A stretch of 64,000 nt of DNA from Viola odorata (Eukaryota; Streptophyta; Magnoliopsida; Malpighiales; Violaceae). Of this stretch, positions 53,749-64,000 are shown piece after piece (within the stretch, counting starts at the first letter, position 1; each line of letters begins with the position of its first letter). The translations under genes were made by a program, and so were the position numbers. The stretch covers positions 26,522,579-26,586,578 of the forward strand of contig OY829542.1 in NCBI GenBank assembly GCA_963691705.1, given 5' to 3'. Below the pieces are notes generated by a model that worked only from the letters and a program-made list of their open reading frames with translations, made no database searches and had not been told where the DNA came from.

Positions 53749-54548
53749 ATGAGCGTCGATGATTGGGGGGAGATCCAAAAATAATTGTTCAGCACAATAC
53801 ACTCGTCTTACTGATACAATGGTCTATAATGTTTATAATCAGAAGACAGTACATGAGCTATGGAAGAAACTGGAGACAAATTATTTGTCGAAGGCAATTT
53901 CGAACATATTGATCTTTAAGAAGAATTTTATTCGATGAACTAGTAGACGGAGAAGAAATTCGTGATTTTATTGACCAATTCATTCATAAGATCACTAACC
54001 TAGAAAGAATTGGGGTCGTGCTTGTAGATGAAGAGAAATCATTGATGCTTCTCAATTCCCTGCCATATTCTTATGAGAATCTCACCACGACGTTGTTGTA
54101 TGGAAAAGATTCCATTGTGTTCGATGAGATCACAACTATCCTACGTTAGCAAAAACAACTGAAGAAGATGAATGATGAAGGTCTTCAATTAGAAAGTTTG
54201 GTTGTTGAGCATGAAAGAGGCAGAAAGAGGAATAGAGGCAAGTCTTCAAGAGGAAAGTCTAGAGGGAGGTCCAAGTTCAGGACTAAGGATGTCGTGTGCT
54301 ACAAGTGCAAACTAAAAGGGCACTATAAGCGCGAATGTCCCTTATGGAAGTCAAGCAAAGACAAGAATGAGGATTCTTCTACGACAGCAACTATCGTGAT
54401 GGATAACTCTTCAAACAAAGAGGTGTTGGTAGCAGCTGCTAGAAATGAATCTTTCCTTACTTCATGGACTTTGGATTCTTGTTGTTCTTACCATTATTAT
54501 CCGCATAGAGATTGGTTTGACATTTACAGCACTTGTGCTGGTGGTTAG
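53749..54548 (+). pseudogene. Copia gag, C-terminal part
   Basis: The gag of 24080-24230 continues: VDDWGEIQK, stop, then TVHELWKKLETNYLSKAISN, IRDFIDQFIHKITNLERIG and LLNSLPYSYENLTTTLLYGK. A basic stretch and the zinc knuckle CYKCKLKGHYKREC follow. Several stops and one frameshift. The N-terminal protease strand begins near 54465 (SWTLDSCCSYH), where the usual DSG/DSA is DSC. Confidence 0.85.
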
Positions 54549-55810
54549 CTTGTAATGGGAAACAATCATCCTTGTGATGTAGTTGGCTTGGGAATGATAA
54601 AGGTGAAAATTTATGACGGAAATGTAAGGGTCTTGCCGGGTGTCAGACATGTTCCTGAGTTGAGGAAAAATTTGAACTTTATAGGGTACTTGGAAAAGAC
54701 GGGGCACAGTTATTTAGCCGAGTCAGGCAGTGGAATTCTGAAGATCTCAAAAGGGTCTTTGGTGGTAATGAAGGGGAAGCGATTAGAAAATAAATTGTAT
54801 AGATTGATCGACAATACAGTTATGGGCAGCATAGCTGCAGCTTCCATAGCAGAACCAGAGACAAATGAGTCCGTTTTGTGGCATATGAGTGAGTGAGGGA
54901 TGACAGAATTACACAAGAGAATTTTTTTGAAAGGATTCAAGCACTGTAAATTTAATTTCTGTGAATTTTGTGTGTTTGGGAAATAATGTAGGGCTAACTT
55001 TAGGTTGTCTTCGTATCGAAGCAAGGAGGCTTTATAGTATGTGCACAGTGATGTTTGGGGTCCAGCGAGAGTTTAGTCGCTAGGTGGAGCAGTTTACTTT
55101 GATAGCTTCATCGATGATTGCTCCAGAAAGGTGTGGGTCTACTTCATGAAGAATAAATCTAAAGTTTTCACCATTTTCAAGAGTTGGCGAGCAGAGGTTG
55201 AAATCAGACAGGCAGGAAGTTGAATTGTTTAAGGTTTGACAACGAGACTGAGTACAAAAATTTAGAGTTTATGCAGTATTATCAAGAGCATGGAATTGCA
55301 AGGAACTTTACTACCCTGGGAACACCTCAGCAAAATGGTGTAGCTAAAAGGCTAAATTGAACTATTCTTGAGAAGGCAAGGAGTATGCGACTGCAGTCTG
55401 GTTTACCAAAGCAGTTTTGGGCTGAAGCTATCAATATTGCTTGTTACATTGTCAACAGGTCTCCTTCAGTAAAACTAGACGGGAAGGTACTAGAGGAGAT
55501 GTGGACCTGCACGGAAGTTGATTATTCAAATTTAAGAATATTTAGTTGTACTTCCTATTTGCTTATACCGAGTGAGCAGAGGTCAAAGTTGGATGCCAAG
55601 CATAGGAAGTGTGTCTTTCTCGGGTTTGAGAAAGGAGTCAAAGGCTACAGATTGTGGGGTCCTAAAGCAAAGAAGATTGTCATTAGTAGAGATGTGGTCT
55701 TTGATGGGACATCTATGTTGAAAGATAAATTTGTTCCACAACTAGAACTAACTGACCAGATGATAGGATCTAGAATTCAGATGAAGTATTCTGAGCCGGA
55801 AAGTGTTTAA
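54549..55810 (+). pseudogene. Copia protease end and integrase
   Basis: Protease/linker: VLPGVRHVPELRKNLNFIGY and LYRLIDNTV. Pre-integrase: VLWHMSE, GMTELHKR, CKFNFCEFC. Integrase core: VHSDVWGPARV, YFDSFIDDCSRKVWVYFMKN, RFDNETEYKN, GTPQQNGVAKRLN (usual E is K), KQFWAEAINIACYIVNRSPS, then CVFLGFEKGVKGYRLWGPK. At least six stops and frameshifts. Confidence 0.85.
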
Positions 55811-55819
55811 CCAGAAGCG

Positions 55820-56589
55820 GTGGTCATTGGTAGACCAAAACGCATAATCAGGGCTCCTCGGAGATATGAATATGAGGATATGAATTCTTTTGCATTGGTT
55901 TCTAGTGGTGGAGACCCTGGTTCTTTTCAGGAAGCAATTGCTAGTATGGAGAAAGGAATGTGGATGGAAGTAATGGTAGAAGAGATGGAGTCACTACAAA
56001 AGAATGATACTTGGGAGCTAGTCAAACCTCGTAAGGGAAAGAATGCAATTGGGTGCAAGTGGGTCTACATGATGAAAGAAGGTGTGACTGAAAAAGATGG
56101 TTACAAGTACAAAAGACTTGTGGCCAAGGGATACTCACAGAAAGAAGAAATCGATTATAATGAGATGTTCTCCCATGTGGTGAGGCATACTTCAATCCGA
56201 GTGTTATTAGCTCTAGTAGCTAAGTATGACTTGGAGCTTGAGCAGATGGATGTAAAGACGTCATTTCTTCATGGTGATTTGGAGGAACAAATTTACATGA
56301 AGCAGCCTGAGGGATTTAGGGAGTTTGATAAAGAGGATTACGTCTGCAAGCTAAAGAAGTCATTGTATGGGTTAAAGCAGTAACCAAGATAATGGTATAA
56401 GAGGTTTGATTCCTTCACGCTGAGCATTAATTTTATGTGAAGTGAGTATGATTCTCGTGTTTACTATACATTGAGAAGGTGCTTGAGAGGTTTGGCATGG
56501 ACAAAGCTAAACCGGTTTCTACTCTATTGGCGAGCCATTTTAAATTATCTACGACACAATGTCCTCAATCAGATGAAGAGATTGACAAG
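55820..56589 (+). pseudogene. Copia RT, active site deleted
   Basis: RT reads EAIASMEKGMWMEVMVEEME, NAIGCKWVYMMKEGVTEKDG, MDVKTSFLHGDLEEQIYMKQ and KKSLYGLKQ. After SEYDSRVYY the sequence jumps to the later EKVLERFGMDKAKPVST segment, so the YVDD-containing part (about 80 residues by comparison with the family) is missing. The gene is then cut by Athila-C after ATTGACAAG. Confidence 0.85.
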
Positions 56590-58101
56590 TGATTGATGGT
56601 TTAATTCATATGTTTTTGTCATTTAATTATGGCAAATTAAATGGCAGAACTACCTAAAATCTCCCTACTTATGCAGATTTGCGAGGAGATAGCAAGCAAG
56701 AAGGAAACATCAGCTTTGAGCGTGTCCCAGACAAATCGATCAAATCTTGGCCGCAGGGTTGGCCAAGATTGATCTGCTAGAAGGGTGCTGATAAAGGAGT
56801 CATGGAGTGCATGCAATTTAGAGCGACAACTGGATGCGAGCTGGAGGATAGAGTCAGCTAGCGAGAGGACTTGTGGATCCTTATCCAATCTTGATTTTGA
56901 ACAAATAAAAAATATTTTTATTTTTATTTATCTTAGTTTCGAATTTTGAATAAATATTTTGTAATATTCTTAGTTTGAAATTTGGATTTGGAAAGAAGTC
57001 GTGGTAGGTGGGGATCCTAGTTTTTGTTTAAAAGCTAGGAAAGGTTGCTTATCACGGACATCTTCTATCTCCGATTTCTGGTTTGCAAAACACTTGCTTT
57101 GTGATTTTCACTTAGAAAATATAGATTTAATTCCAATTTTGATTTCTTCATTATTCATTGTCTTTTCTATTATGTCGTGCAGTAGCTAAACCCCAATTTA
57201 TGGTAAGAGCTGTTGAGTTATTCTTTGCTTCGTGAGATCAAACTAAACTCCATAGCCTTCTCATTCGTAATCATCTCAACCCCAATTTAAACAAATCGGT
57301 CTCCATTAAAACCGAGGTTTGATCATCCTTAGGTGTTAGTGAGAGATTTGCAGTCAACCAAGGAGGGGACGAGTCGAAATCGAATTGGTTAAGTAGACAG
57401 CTAATCTCACGCAGGTTAGTGGGTGTTGAGAGGTATAGGCCTAACCAGACTGACAATATAGGGCTCCGACTGGGGAGTAGCTTGGCCTAGACATTGTCTT
57501 CCCCTATTCCATTGAGAAAGCGTATGCAACTCAAGACAACAGTCAACTGGATAAATCCTTTAGCCAGCAAGGTGTCCACTGACTAGGATCATTAGGAGAG
57601 GGAGTACCCACCAGATGGTTATAAGAGGAAGGAAGTACGATAGAAAAGGAGTTCCTCCCGATCTATAGCAATGTTATGAATGTAGAATGTGAAAACTCTT
57701 GAGTCAATGATCGAAGCAAATGAATAAGTGCTCCAATAATGCCCTTACCAGGAATTTCTCCCCACTGATTACATCTTCTTAATTGCAATATTCCAATCTT
57801 GGCCAATTATCTTGACCAAGATCAGTCTTTTACGTTATTCAGCCAATCTTGGCCAATCCAATTGACCAAGATTACTTTTTCTGTTTAATTGTTATTTGTT
57901 TGTTTAGTTTCAGGAACACCCCAAAATCAACCCAGTGACGAGGAAGTCAACCAAGACTACAATTCACAACCAGATCTCTGAGGACGATCCTCTTACCACG
58001 ACCTACAAGTCTTTGTGGACAAGTGATAAGTTGTAACCCTTTTTATACTCATATTCATATCCATTTTTACAACTATATTTGATGCTCTCGACAGGCAATC
58101 A
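56590..58101 (+). repeat. 5' LTR of Athila-C
   Basis: It runs from TGATTGATGG to CGACAGGCAATCA. It is AT-rich, with CTTGGCCAA phrases repeated (about 56735, 57800, 57845). No gene; small ORFs are spurious. The 3' LTR is not in the window. Confidence 0.8.
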
Positions 58102-58106
58102 AATTT

Positions 58107-58124
58107 TGGAGCCGTTACTGGGGA
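58107..58124 (+). other. Athila-C primer-binding site (tRNA-Asp type)
   Basis: TGGAGCCGTTACTGGGGA; 15 of 18 bases match the tRNA-Asp complement TGGCGCCGTTGCCGGGGA. Confidence 0.8.
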
Positions 58125-58162
58125 TCTAACAGTGTTTTGTAGTTTTATTTTTAATTTTTGCT

Positions 58163-59138
58163 TTGCAGTTGATGACCAGGTCCTCGAAAGAGGACTTGCT
58201 TCCAAGGATTGAAACACAAATCAGAAAGAGAGCCAAAAGAAAGTTCAAAGGAGATAGTGAATCAGAATTTTCTGGTTCTCAAACGGATTCTAGTTTGGAA
58301 TTTTCTGGTTCTCAAACTAAATTCCATGGCCACTCAAATGAAAACCCATACAACCATTTGCGAAATCTATATCTCTAGGAGTTACAATTGAGAGAGCCAA
58401 ACTGAAGCATTCCCTTGGTCGCTTGAGGCTTCAACGAAGAACTGGTTTTATAGTCTTCCCCATAACACCAAAACAACATGGGGAGAAATGTCCTCTGTTT
58501 TCCTAAACAAATATTGGAACACGACTAAGGTAGGAGCAGCTAGGAAGCACTTAGTCTCCATCCAGCAAAGGGGCAATGAAAGTCTTAGTGAGTACTATCA
58601 AAGATTCAAAGATCTACAGGATATTTGCCCCACACATGGCGTTGCAGACCAACTCTTAGTGCAATATTTCTACGATGGGATGAGCCAAAAAGACAAAGAA
58701 AGGGTGGATTCAATAGTTGGAGGAGCCCTTCAAGATCTCACCCCGACCAGAGCTAAACTTCTTCTCCAAACTATGGCAAACAATGACCAAAACTATTCAT
58801 ATGCCGAGAGAAATTCTATCCCTTGTACTTTGAATGCAGTTAATGTTGAGAATAAATTAAATGGGATCTCTAACATGCTTTTAAATCTCTCTGTAGGTTC
58901 AGAAATGGAAGTTCCACCGCCAACACCAGAATAGGTTGCCATGATGACGCCTGAGCAAATTCCCTCAATATGCGGTCTCTGCCAACAAACAAATCACCAA
59001 ACACATACCTGCTACATGGTACAAATGCCAAGAGATCTTGTGCCAATTAATGTCGTCTTTGGGCAGTATCCCCTTAAATACTCCCGGAGGCAGCATCCTA
59101 ACCTAAGGTGGAGGCAAGATGCACCTCAACCAACCTAG
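58163..59138 (+). pseudogene. Athila-C gag
   Basis: It starts MTRSSKEDLLPRIETQI after the primer site and is interrupted at 58378 by a stop. The capsid part is open again from about 58420: NWFYSLPHNTKTTWGEMSSV, FLNKYWNTTKVGAARKHLVS, IQQRGNESLSEYYQRFKDLQ, DSIVGGALQDLTPTRAKLLL. A stop at 58932-58934 precedes a zinc knuckle CGLCQQTNHQTHTC. The N-terminal half of the capsid seems deleted relative to Athila-B. Confidence 0.82.
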
Positions 59139-59581
59139 AAAGCTCCACAACAATACCAACATCCTAAATAACCTCAACAAGCCCCCATAAACTTCCAGCA
59201 TTTTGTTCCTAGACCTCCTCAAAATTAGGCCCCTATACCCTAGTTACCACCTGCACCTCAGCCTCTGAAAACACTAGTGTGCCCATAGAAGAGACCCTAC
59301 AAAAATTTATGCAGGCCACCCAGTCAACCTTGACAGAATTGCAAAAGTAGATTGGCCAACTGGCACAAAAACAACAACCTGATAACCAAGGTAGATTTCC
59401 CTCCACTACCATAGATAACCCCAAGCACAACGTGAGTGCCATCAATCTAAGAAGTGGGAGCATACTGTTAGAGAGAGAAGGTGCAAAAACTGACAAGGAG
59501 ATTAAGTAGTTCGTTGATGAGGAAGAAGATAAGGAAGAGGAAGAAATTCAGGCTGAAATAGTTTCACCGAATGCAGACAGC
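59139..59581 (+). pseudogene. Athila-C gag-protease linker, degraded
   Basis: Pro/Gln-rich coding with several TAG stops (for example QLQK, stop, IGQLAQKQQ at about 59340). NPKHNVSAINLRSGS corresponds to the AVTLRSGRE segment of Athila-B. Confidence 0.65.
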
Positions 59582-60622
59582 TTGCCTAGGGAAGAACCAA
59601 TCTTGGCCAAGCCGGTGACCAAGGCAGATGAGAAAGCTGCACAGAAAGATGAAGCAGTAGAGATTCCACCTCCTTTCCCTCCCAGATATTCACAACAGAA
59701 GAAATTAGATGAGACTAAAGAATTTATGAATATTTTTGGAAAAATTGCAGTGAATATTCCTATACTTGATTTAATTTCTAAAGTCCCATCTTATGCTAAA
59801 TTCCTGAAAGAGCTTTGTACTAACAAAAGGAAACTTGCAGGTATTGAAAGGGTGAATCTCACTCAAAATGTTTCTGCAGTGTTACAGGCCACCCTACCAG
59901 AGAAATGCAAGGACCAAGGCACTTTCACAATTACATGCAAAATAGAAAACAAAGTAGTGGACAAAGCTCTGTGTGATTTAGGAGCTAGAATCAACGTGTT
60001 GTCCTTGAATGAATATGACGCATTACATATAGGTACCATGAAGGAAACACAAGTGGTGATTCAATTGGCCGACAGAACCATCATCCACCTTAAGGGAGTT
60101 GTGGAAGACGTACTAGTGCAAGTTAATAATTTCATTTATCCTGTAGATTTTTATATCATTGAAATGAATACTGACTTGCCTTCCAGTGCTACAGATATGC
60201 TCCTAGGAAGACCATTCCTAAGGACAACAAGAGCTAAAATAGATGTATATGAAGGTAGCATTATTCTAGAGTTCTGCGGCAGCACAATCAAATTCAGCAT
60301 GAAGGAAGGACTAAAATATCCTAATGAATTGCATAGTTTGAATTTTATAGATATTTTAGATCCTATAACAGAACAGGTTGCAAATATCAATGCTAATGAC
60401 TCGTTTGAGTACATCTTGACCAGGAGTATCTCGACCAAGAAACTAGAGGAACTAGAAGACTTGGCCGGAGAACAAATGGAGCTCAAGGAAATTGTGAAGG
60501 ATCTTAACAAAAATGAGCCTCAATCAGGTGCATCAATTTGTCAATTGTTGCAAGTATCTGACTCCAAACTTTTATCCTCTCTTGTGAAGGCACCGGAGTT
60601 GGAGCTAAAACCCCTACCATAA
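59582..60622 (+). pseudogene. Athila-C protease
   Basis: An open frame of 346 codons: FMNIFGKIAVNIPILDLISK, LCTNKRKLAGIE, the protease core KALCDLGARINVLSLNEYDA, VVIQLADRTIIHLKGVVEDV and DMLLGRPFLRTTRAKIDVYE. Its KIDVYEGSIILEFCG shows how the Athila-B protease read across the Tat2 insertion (KIDV / SITLEFDG). No stop codon falls within this stretch, but flanking frames are broken. Confidence 0.85.
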
Positions 60623-61394
60623 CATCTCAAGTATGCCTACCTTGGCCAAGGTAATACCCTGCCAGTAATAATCTCGGCCAAGCTTACTGGAGATGAAGAG
60701 AGTAGATTAATTGAGGTGCTTAAATAGCACAAGGAGGCCATAGGATGGACATTGACAGACATCAAGGGCATTTCCTCAACCATCTGTACCCACAAAATAC
60801 ATATGGAAGAGGATAATAAAATTGTTAGACAACCCAGAGGAGATTGAACCCTCTAATGATAGAAGTTGTTAAAAAAGAAATCATTAAGTTACTTGATGCT
60901 GGGGTAATTTACCCAATTTCTGATAGCTCGTGGGTTTCTCCTGTGTAGGTGGTCCCCAAGAAAACAGAAATCACTGTGACAGAAGGGGAGGATGGAACAA
61001 CAAGAACAACCAGGATTCAGAACGGATAGAGAGTCTGTATAGACTACAGGAGACTTAACCAAGTGACTAGAAAAGACCATTTCCCACTAGCATTTATTGA
61101 TCAAATGGTGGAGAGATTGACTGGTAAGTCTCACTACTACTTCTTGGACGGCTACTCAGGATTCCATCAAATCTCAATCGCACCAGAGGACCAAGAGAAA
61201 ACCACATTCACATGTCCATTTGGAACCTTTGCATATAGGAGAATGTCCTTTGGGTTGTGCAATGCACCAACCACCTTCCAGAGGTGTAAGGTAAGCATAT
61301 TTTTAGAATACGTAGAAAAAAACATTGATGTTTTCATGGATGACTTCACGGGGTATGGAGATAATTTTGATCAATGCTTACATAATTTGAAAAG
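60623..61394 (+). pseudogene. Athila-C RT, N-terminal part
   Basis: HLKYAYLGQGNTLPVIISAK, GWTLTDIKGISSTICTHKIH, then stops (for example TAG near 60726 and 60945). RT core: VCIDYRRLNQVTRKDHFPLA, DGYSGFHQISIAPEDQEKTT, FGTFAYRRMSFGLCNAPTTF and the active site FMDD (VFMDDFTGYGDNF). It is cut at LHNLK by the next insertion. Confidence 0.85.
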
Positions 61395-61510
61395 TGCCGG
61401 ACGGGGTCCCCGACGCAGGTACTCCGACGTTCAAGTCAGTATCAGTGGTAGATGGAAGGATAAACAGGAGTTTATAGGAGTAAGAGAGAGAGTAGAGAGA
61501 GAGAGTCCTC

Positions 61511-61553
61511 CCCCCCCCCCCCCCCCCCCACCTTTTCTACCTAGGGGGGGGGG
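61511..61553. repeat. Poly-C / poly-G inverted tract
   Basis: A run of about 18 C is followed 13 bases later by a run of about 11 G. The two could pair as a hairpin or form G-quadruplex/i-motif structures. It lies just downstream of the minus-strand TATA-like box. Confidence 0.85.
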
Positions 61554-63264
61554 GTATTTATAGGGCATTTAGTGGGGTGTTATCTAGAGATGTTAACGCT
61601 TATGGCTTACCGGGTATGGGAATAGGCACCATACCGTGTTGGATGGCCCCCCTTCGCTAACGTCGACCACACCCTGGTAACAGGGCGAGCAGGAGGCCAG
61701 ACAGGCCCTACAGTAGCTGAAGGTGATAGTACCCCCTGTAAAGACTAAAATGCCCTGGGGTATAATAATAGTTATCACAAGCCCAACCGAAAATGAGCCC
61801 GGGGGTTTACCAAGGGCTCCATTCTCGGTATTTGGATGAGTGTTATCTCCTCCACGTTGCGGTAGGCTTGTAAAGATCTTCGAGTTTCTCTGACTCTTTT
61901 GACATACACGCCATAAATTCTTATTCTTGATATTTGCCGAAAATGATGTATCTTTGAACTGGTTGTATCAGGTAGATGATAACAGAGTAGGTAACATGAG
62001 CCAATAGCTTGTGATAACTGAAGGAGATGACGACCAAATTGATAAAGGGACGATAAGTGATTCTTCTGCCAGCAGCTTGCTTCCCGATAAGTGGATTCTA
62101 GTGTCCGCGAATGAAATCAGGATATATGCAGTATGGTGGAGGCGACCGACATATACTGTTACATGTGTTGCTGGGAACACGAAGAATGCTACTAGCTTGA
62201 CGGTGCAGTCACAGGTGACAATTCCAGGATGTTGCTCGATTGATAATGTTTCTGAAACAAGATGTTTTCTTGGAAATATCCCCGATATAGGGACCCATTC
62301 GACGTCAAGTGACCAATTAAGTGCCAAAGAATGAGCTGGTGATGTTGCTAGCTTGTTAGAAGTCGTTAAGTGTCATTCCTGCTACGTGGTATTAGCTTGT
62401 CGGGGCTGTTAACTGTGACTAGAAGATTATAAACTTGTCGCGGCCGTTAAAGTGTTGTCGTTGACGTTTGCAGACTGTTACTTCGTTAATCTGGTTGGCT
62501 TGCAAGAAAACACCAAGACATACCCACAACCAAAGAAGAAAAATGAAGATTTGTAATTCATGCAGAGAGAAAGAAATATGGCGATGATGGACCAGAGGGG
62601 ATGAGAAATGGGCCTCAAGACTCAAAAACCAATATAAATCGATAATAACTATGCGCCCACAGCCCAATCGAAAACGGTCCCGGTATGCAATGCCGATAAC
62701 ATGCCTCCCATTTGGTATACTAGATAAGTCGTTACTACTTTTAGATGATTGCCGCATTACTTTTTCATATACATACCGGATTGCTTCTGGGTTGCTTTGC
62801 ACCTTGTGTAAACTGCAAAAAGATAGAAAAACAGCAAGTATTCTAGGAAAATTATTAGGAGTCTTTCTACTTATTACGCCGTAGCTACCTACAAATTGTG
62901 CGATTTTACGCTGTAGCTACCTGCAATATTGTACTCTTTCACATTCTAAGGAGTTTGCAAGTTTGTAATCTGTACTCCACTTGAGTATCTGCATTGTTAG
63001 CTGTACAAATACACTAACAGAGTCTGCTAACTTTGGTTAGATTCCTCTAAGAATGTTAAAGATAGTGAAGATATTAAAAATAGAGGTAAGGAGAAAATGA
63101 TAATATTAAAGGTAATAGTGATACCTTAAGGGAATAAACAAGGAACTTGACTGTTGTTTAATTCCCGTTCAATTCCTTGCATTTACGAAGGAGAATGGCA
63201 TATCGTTGGAAACCTTTGCGATGATGGGAGGATGGCCACATGATATTATGACGGTTTTTCCAAC

Positions 63265-63330
63265 GGGGTAGATATTCACCCGATAAATCATATAAATACT
63301 CATCTGGGGTAGATATTCACCCGATAGATA
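63265..63330. repeat. Short direct repeat GGGGTAGATATTCACCCGATA
   Basis: Two copies 41 bp apart (63265 and 63306). Each contains the imperfect palindrome GGGTAGATATTCACCC. Confidence 0.8.
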
Positions 63331-63587
63331 ATATTATGAATTAACTTTTGTTTCATAACCGTCGTAGTAGCAGAAAACTGATGATGGATAAATAAGCAGA
63401 TATAAAGCAGGACTAGGCTGCAACTAGATAACTACTGGATAATTAGACTGACTGTAGCTAGAAAATCAGGCTGTAGTTGAAGAAGTCGCATTGTGACTGA
63501 GGAATCCGGCCTGATACAGAAGTATAGGTTCACAGAATTACCACGTTCTTCAACCTTTTGCAAACCAGTGGTGTTACTTTGAGGCCA

Positions 63588-63916
63588 AATAACGCCCCGT
63601 TAACATCGATATTTTGCTTCGATGTCTTCATGAGGATTGTATCGCTTTAAATTATCTTCAAAGCGAGCTATTATTCAGATAATTCTGTGCATGTACGAAG
63701 AAGATATGATTTTTCTCGTTAAACTCAATATAGCTGGAATTATGAATCTCTAACTCGAAACTTTGAATCTCAATAACGCCTAGTTAACGTTGATATTTCA
63801 CTTAGATGTCTTGACAATAATTGTAGCCCTTCGAATTTCCTTCAAATCGAGCTATCATACGTAGAATTCCGAGCGCATACGAAAAGGATATGGTTTTTCT
63901 CGTGAAACCCGATATA
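63588..63916. repeat. Diverged direct duplication of about 145 bp
   Basis: 63588-63732 and 63772-63916 share AATAACGCC, GTTAAC, GATATTT, GATGTCTT, TTCAAA(G/T)CGAGCTAT and GATATG(A/G)TTTTTCTCGT. The offset is 184 bp. No coding was seen in either copy. Confidence 0.75.
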
Positions 63917-64000
63917 TCTAGCTAGAAATATATTTTTCTCCAAACCTGATACTGTTTACTCATTTCACTATTCCTGGTACTATTCATCGGTTGCAATCTG

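Larger units (their letters stand above)
23713..56589 (+). mobile_element. Ty1/copia element, interrupted by Athila-B and Athila-C
   Basis: The visible parts are a short 5' LTR (about 23713-24020), a tRNA-Met-type primer site, gag up to 24230, and gag-PR-IN-RT from 53754 to 56589. The order gag-PR-IN-RT and the motifs fit a Tnt1/Tork-like copia. Coding is highly degraded, and the RT active-site region is deleted near 56468. The 3' end lies beyond Athila-C, outside the window. Confidence 0.85.
56590..61394 (+). mobile_element. Athila-C: Athila-type element, 5' part
   Basis: A 1,512-bp 5' LTR (56590-58101) is followed by a tRNA-Asp-type primer site, gag, protease and the first part of RT. It is inserted in the copia RT after ACAAG (candidate duplication 56585-56589) and cut at 61394/61395 by another insertion. 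It is a different family from Athila-B: the LTRs share no obvious similarity, but the proteins are collinear. Confidence 0.85.
61395..64000. mobile_element. Unclassified insertion with LTR-like left end
   Basis: Sequence changes abruptly from Athila-C RT to TGCCGGACGGGGTCCCC; AAAAG at 61390-61394 is the candidate duplication. On the minus strand CTATAAATACC (about 61552-61564) is followed by TGACTTGAACGTCGGAGTACC, a phrase seen in U5 regions of several plant LTR elements, so the left end may be the 3' LTR of a minus-strand element. No recognisable protein; the ORFs at 62011-62334 and 62419-62802 match nothing I know. A related phrase, CCCAA(C/T)CGAAAA next to ATAATA, occurs at 61780 and 62665. 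Confidence 0.4.

Noticed and set aside
62011..62334. 107-codon ORF in the last insertion
   Set aside because: No family resemblance, no supporting context, and a length expected by chance in this much DNA.
63265..63330. Operator-like palindromes GGGTAGATATTCACCC
   Set aside because: Two copies only, imperfect, and no gene or promoter nearby to give them a role.

Overview
This window looks like plant nuclear DNA, most likely from a flowering plant. I found no host gene. Nearly every stretch can be assigned to a transposable element or an integrated pararetrovirus. The evidence is Ty3/gypsy elements of the Tat/Ogre and Athila types, a Ty1/copia element, plant L1-type LINEs with a zinc-knuckle ORF1, and a Caulimoviridae segment. 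Primer-binding sites match plant tRNA-Arg, tRNA-Asp and initiator tRNA-Met. The species cannot be named from this.

Layout. 1-6231: 5' half of a Tat/Ogre-type element on the minus strand (Tat1), with a 3.6 kb LTR and a broken DUF7745 plus coiled-coil ORF. 6232-22499: 3' end of an Athila-like element (Athila-A). Its 3' LTR is split by a hAT-like fragment, simple repeats, a minus-strand caulimovirid segment (about 9075-15457) and a complete LINE (LINE1, 15629-22110, with an 18-bp target duplication). 22500-23702: remnant of an older LINE (LINE2). About 23713-56589: a copia element. It is interrupted by Athila-B (24231-53748, TSD ATGAG), which is itself interrupted by a second Tat/Ogre element (Tat2, 28066-45268, TSD ATGTT). 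56590-61394: Athila-C, also inserted in the copia pol gene. From 61395 to the end: an unclassified insertion with an LTR-like left end.

Insertion order follows from the nesting. LINE2 is older than Athila-A and the copia. Athila-A is older than Tat1, the caulimovirid and LINE1. The copia is older than Athila-B and Athila-C. Athila-B is older than Tat2. By-eye LTR divergence agrees: about 3% for Athila-B and about 1.4% for Tat2.

All retroelement ORFs carry stops or frameshifts. The exceptions are the two caulimovirid ORFs, which read through, although that segment is partial. The most unusual signals are noncoding. (1) A hairpin followed by a GTGTGGGGA motif occurs both at the 3' LTR boundary and about 1.5 kb upstream in two Athila-like elements, and one stem shows a compensatory base change. 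(2) Blocks of 3' noncoding sequence are shared between the Athila-like and Tat elements. (3) A predicted three-way-junction structure in the Tat2 LTR carries a compensatory change between its two LTRs. (4) The caulimovirid promoter has tandem as-1-like enhancer repeats. (5) Tat2 carries two tandem arrays (156 bp and 35 bp) upstream of its 3' LTR.
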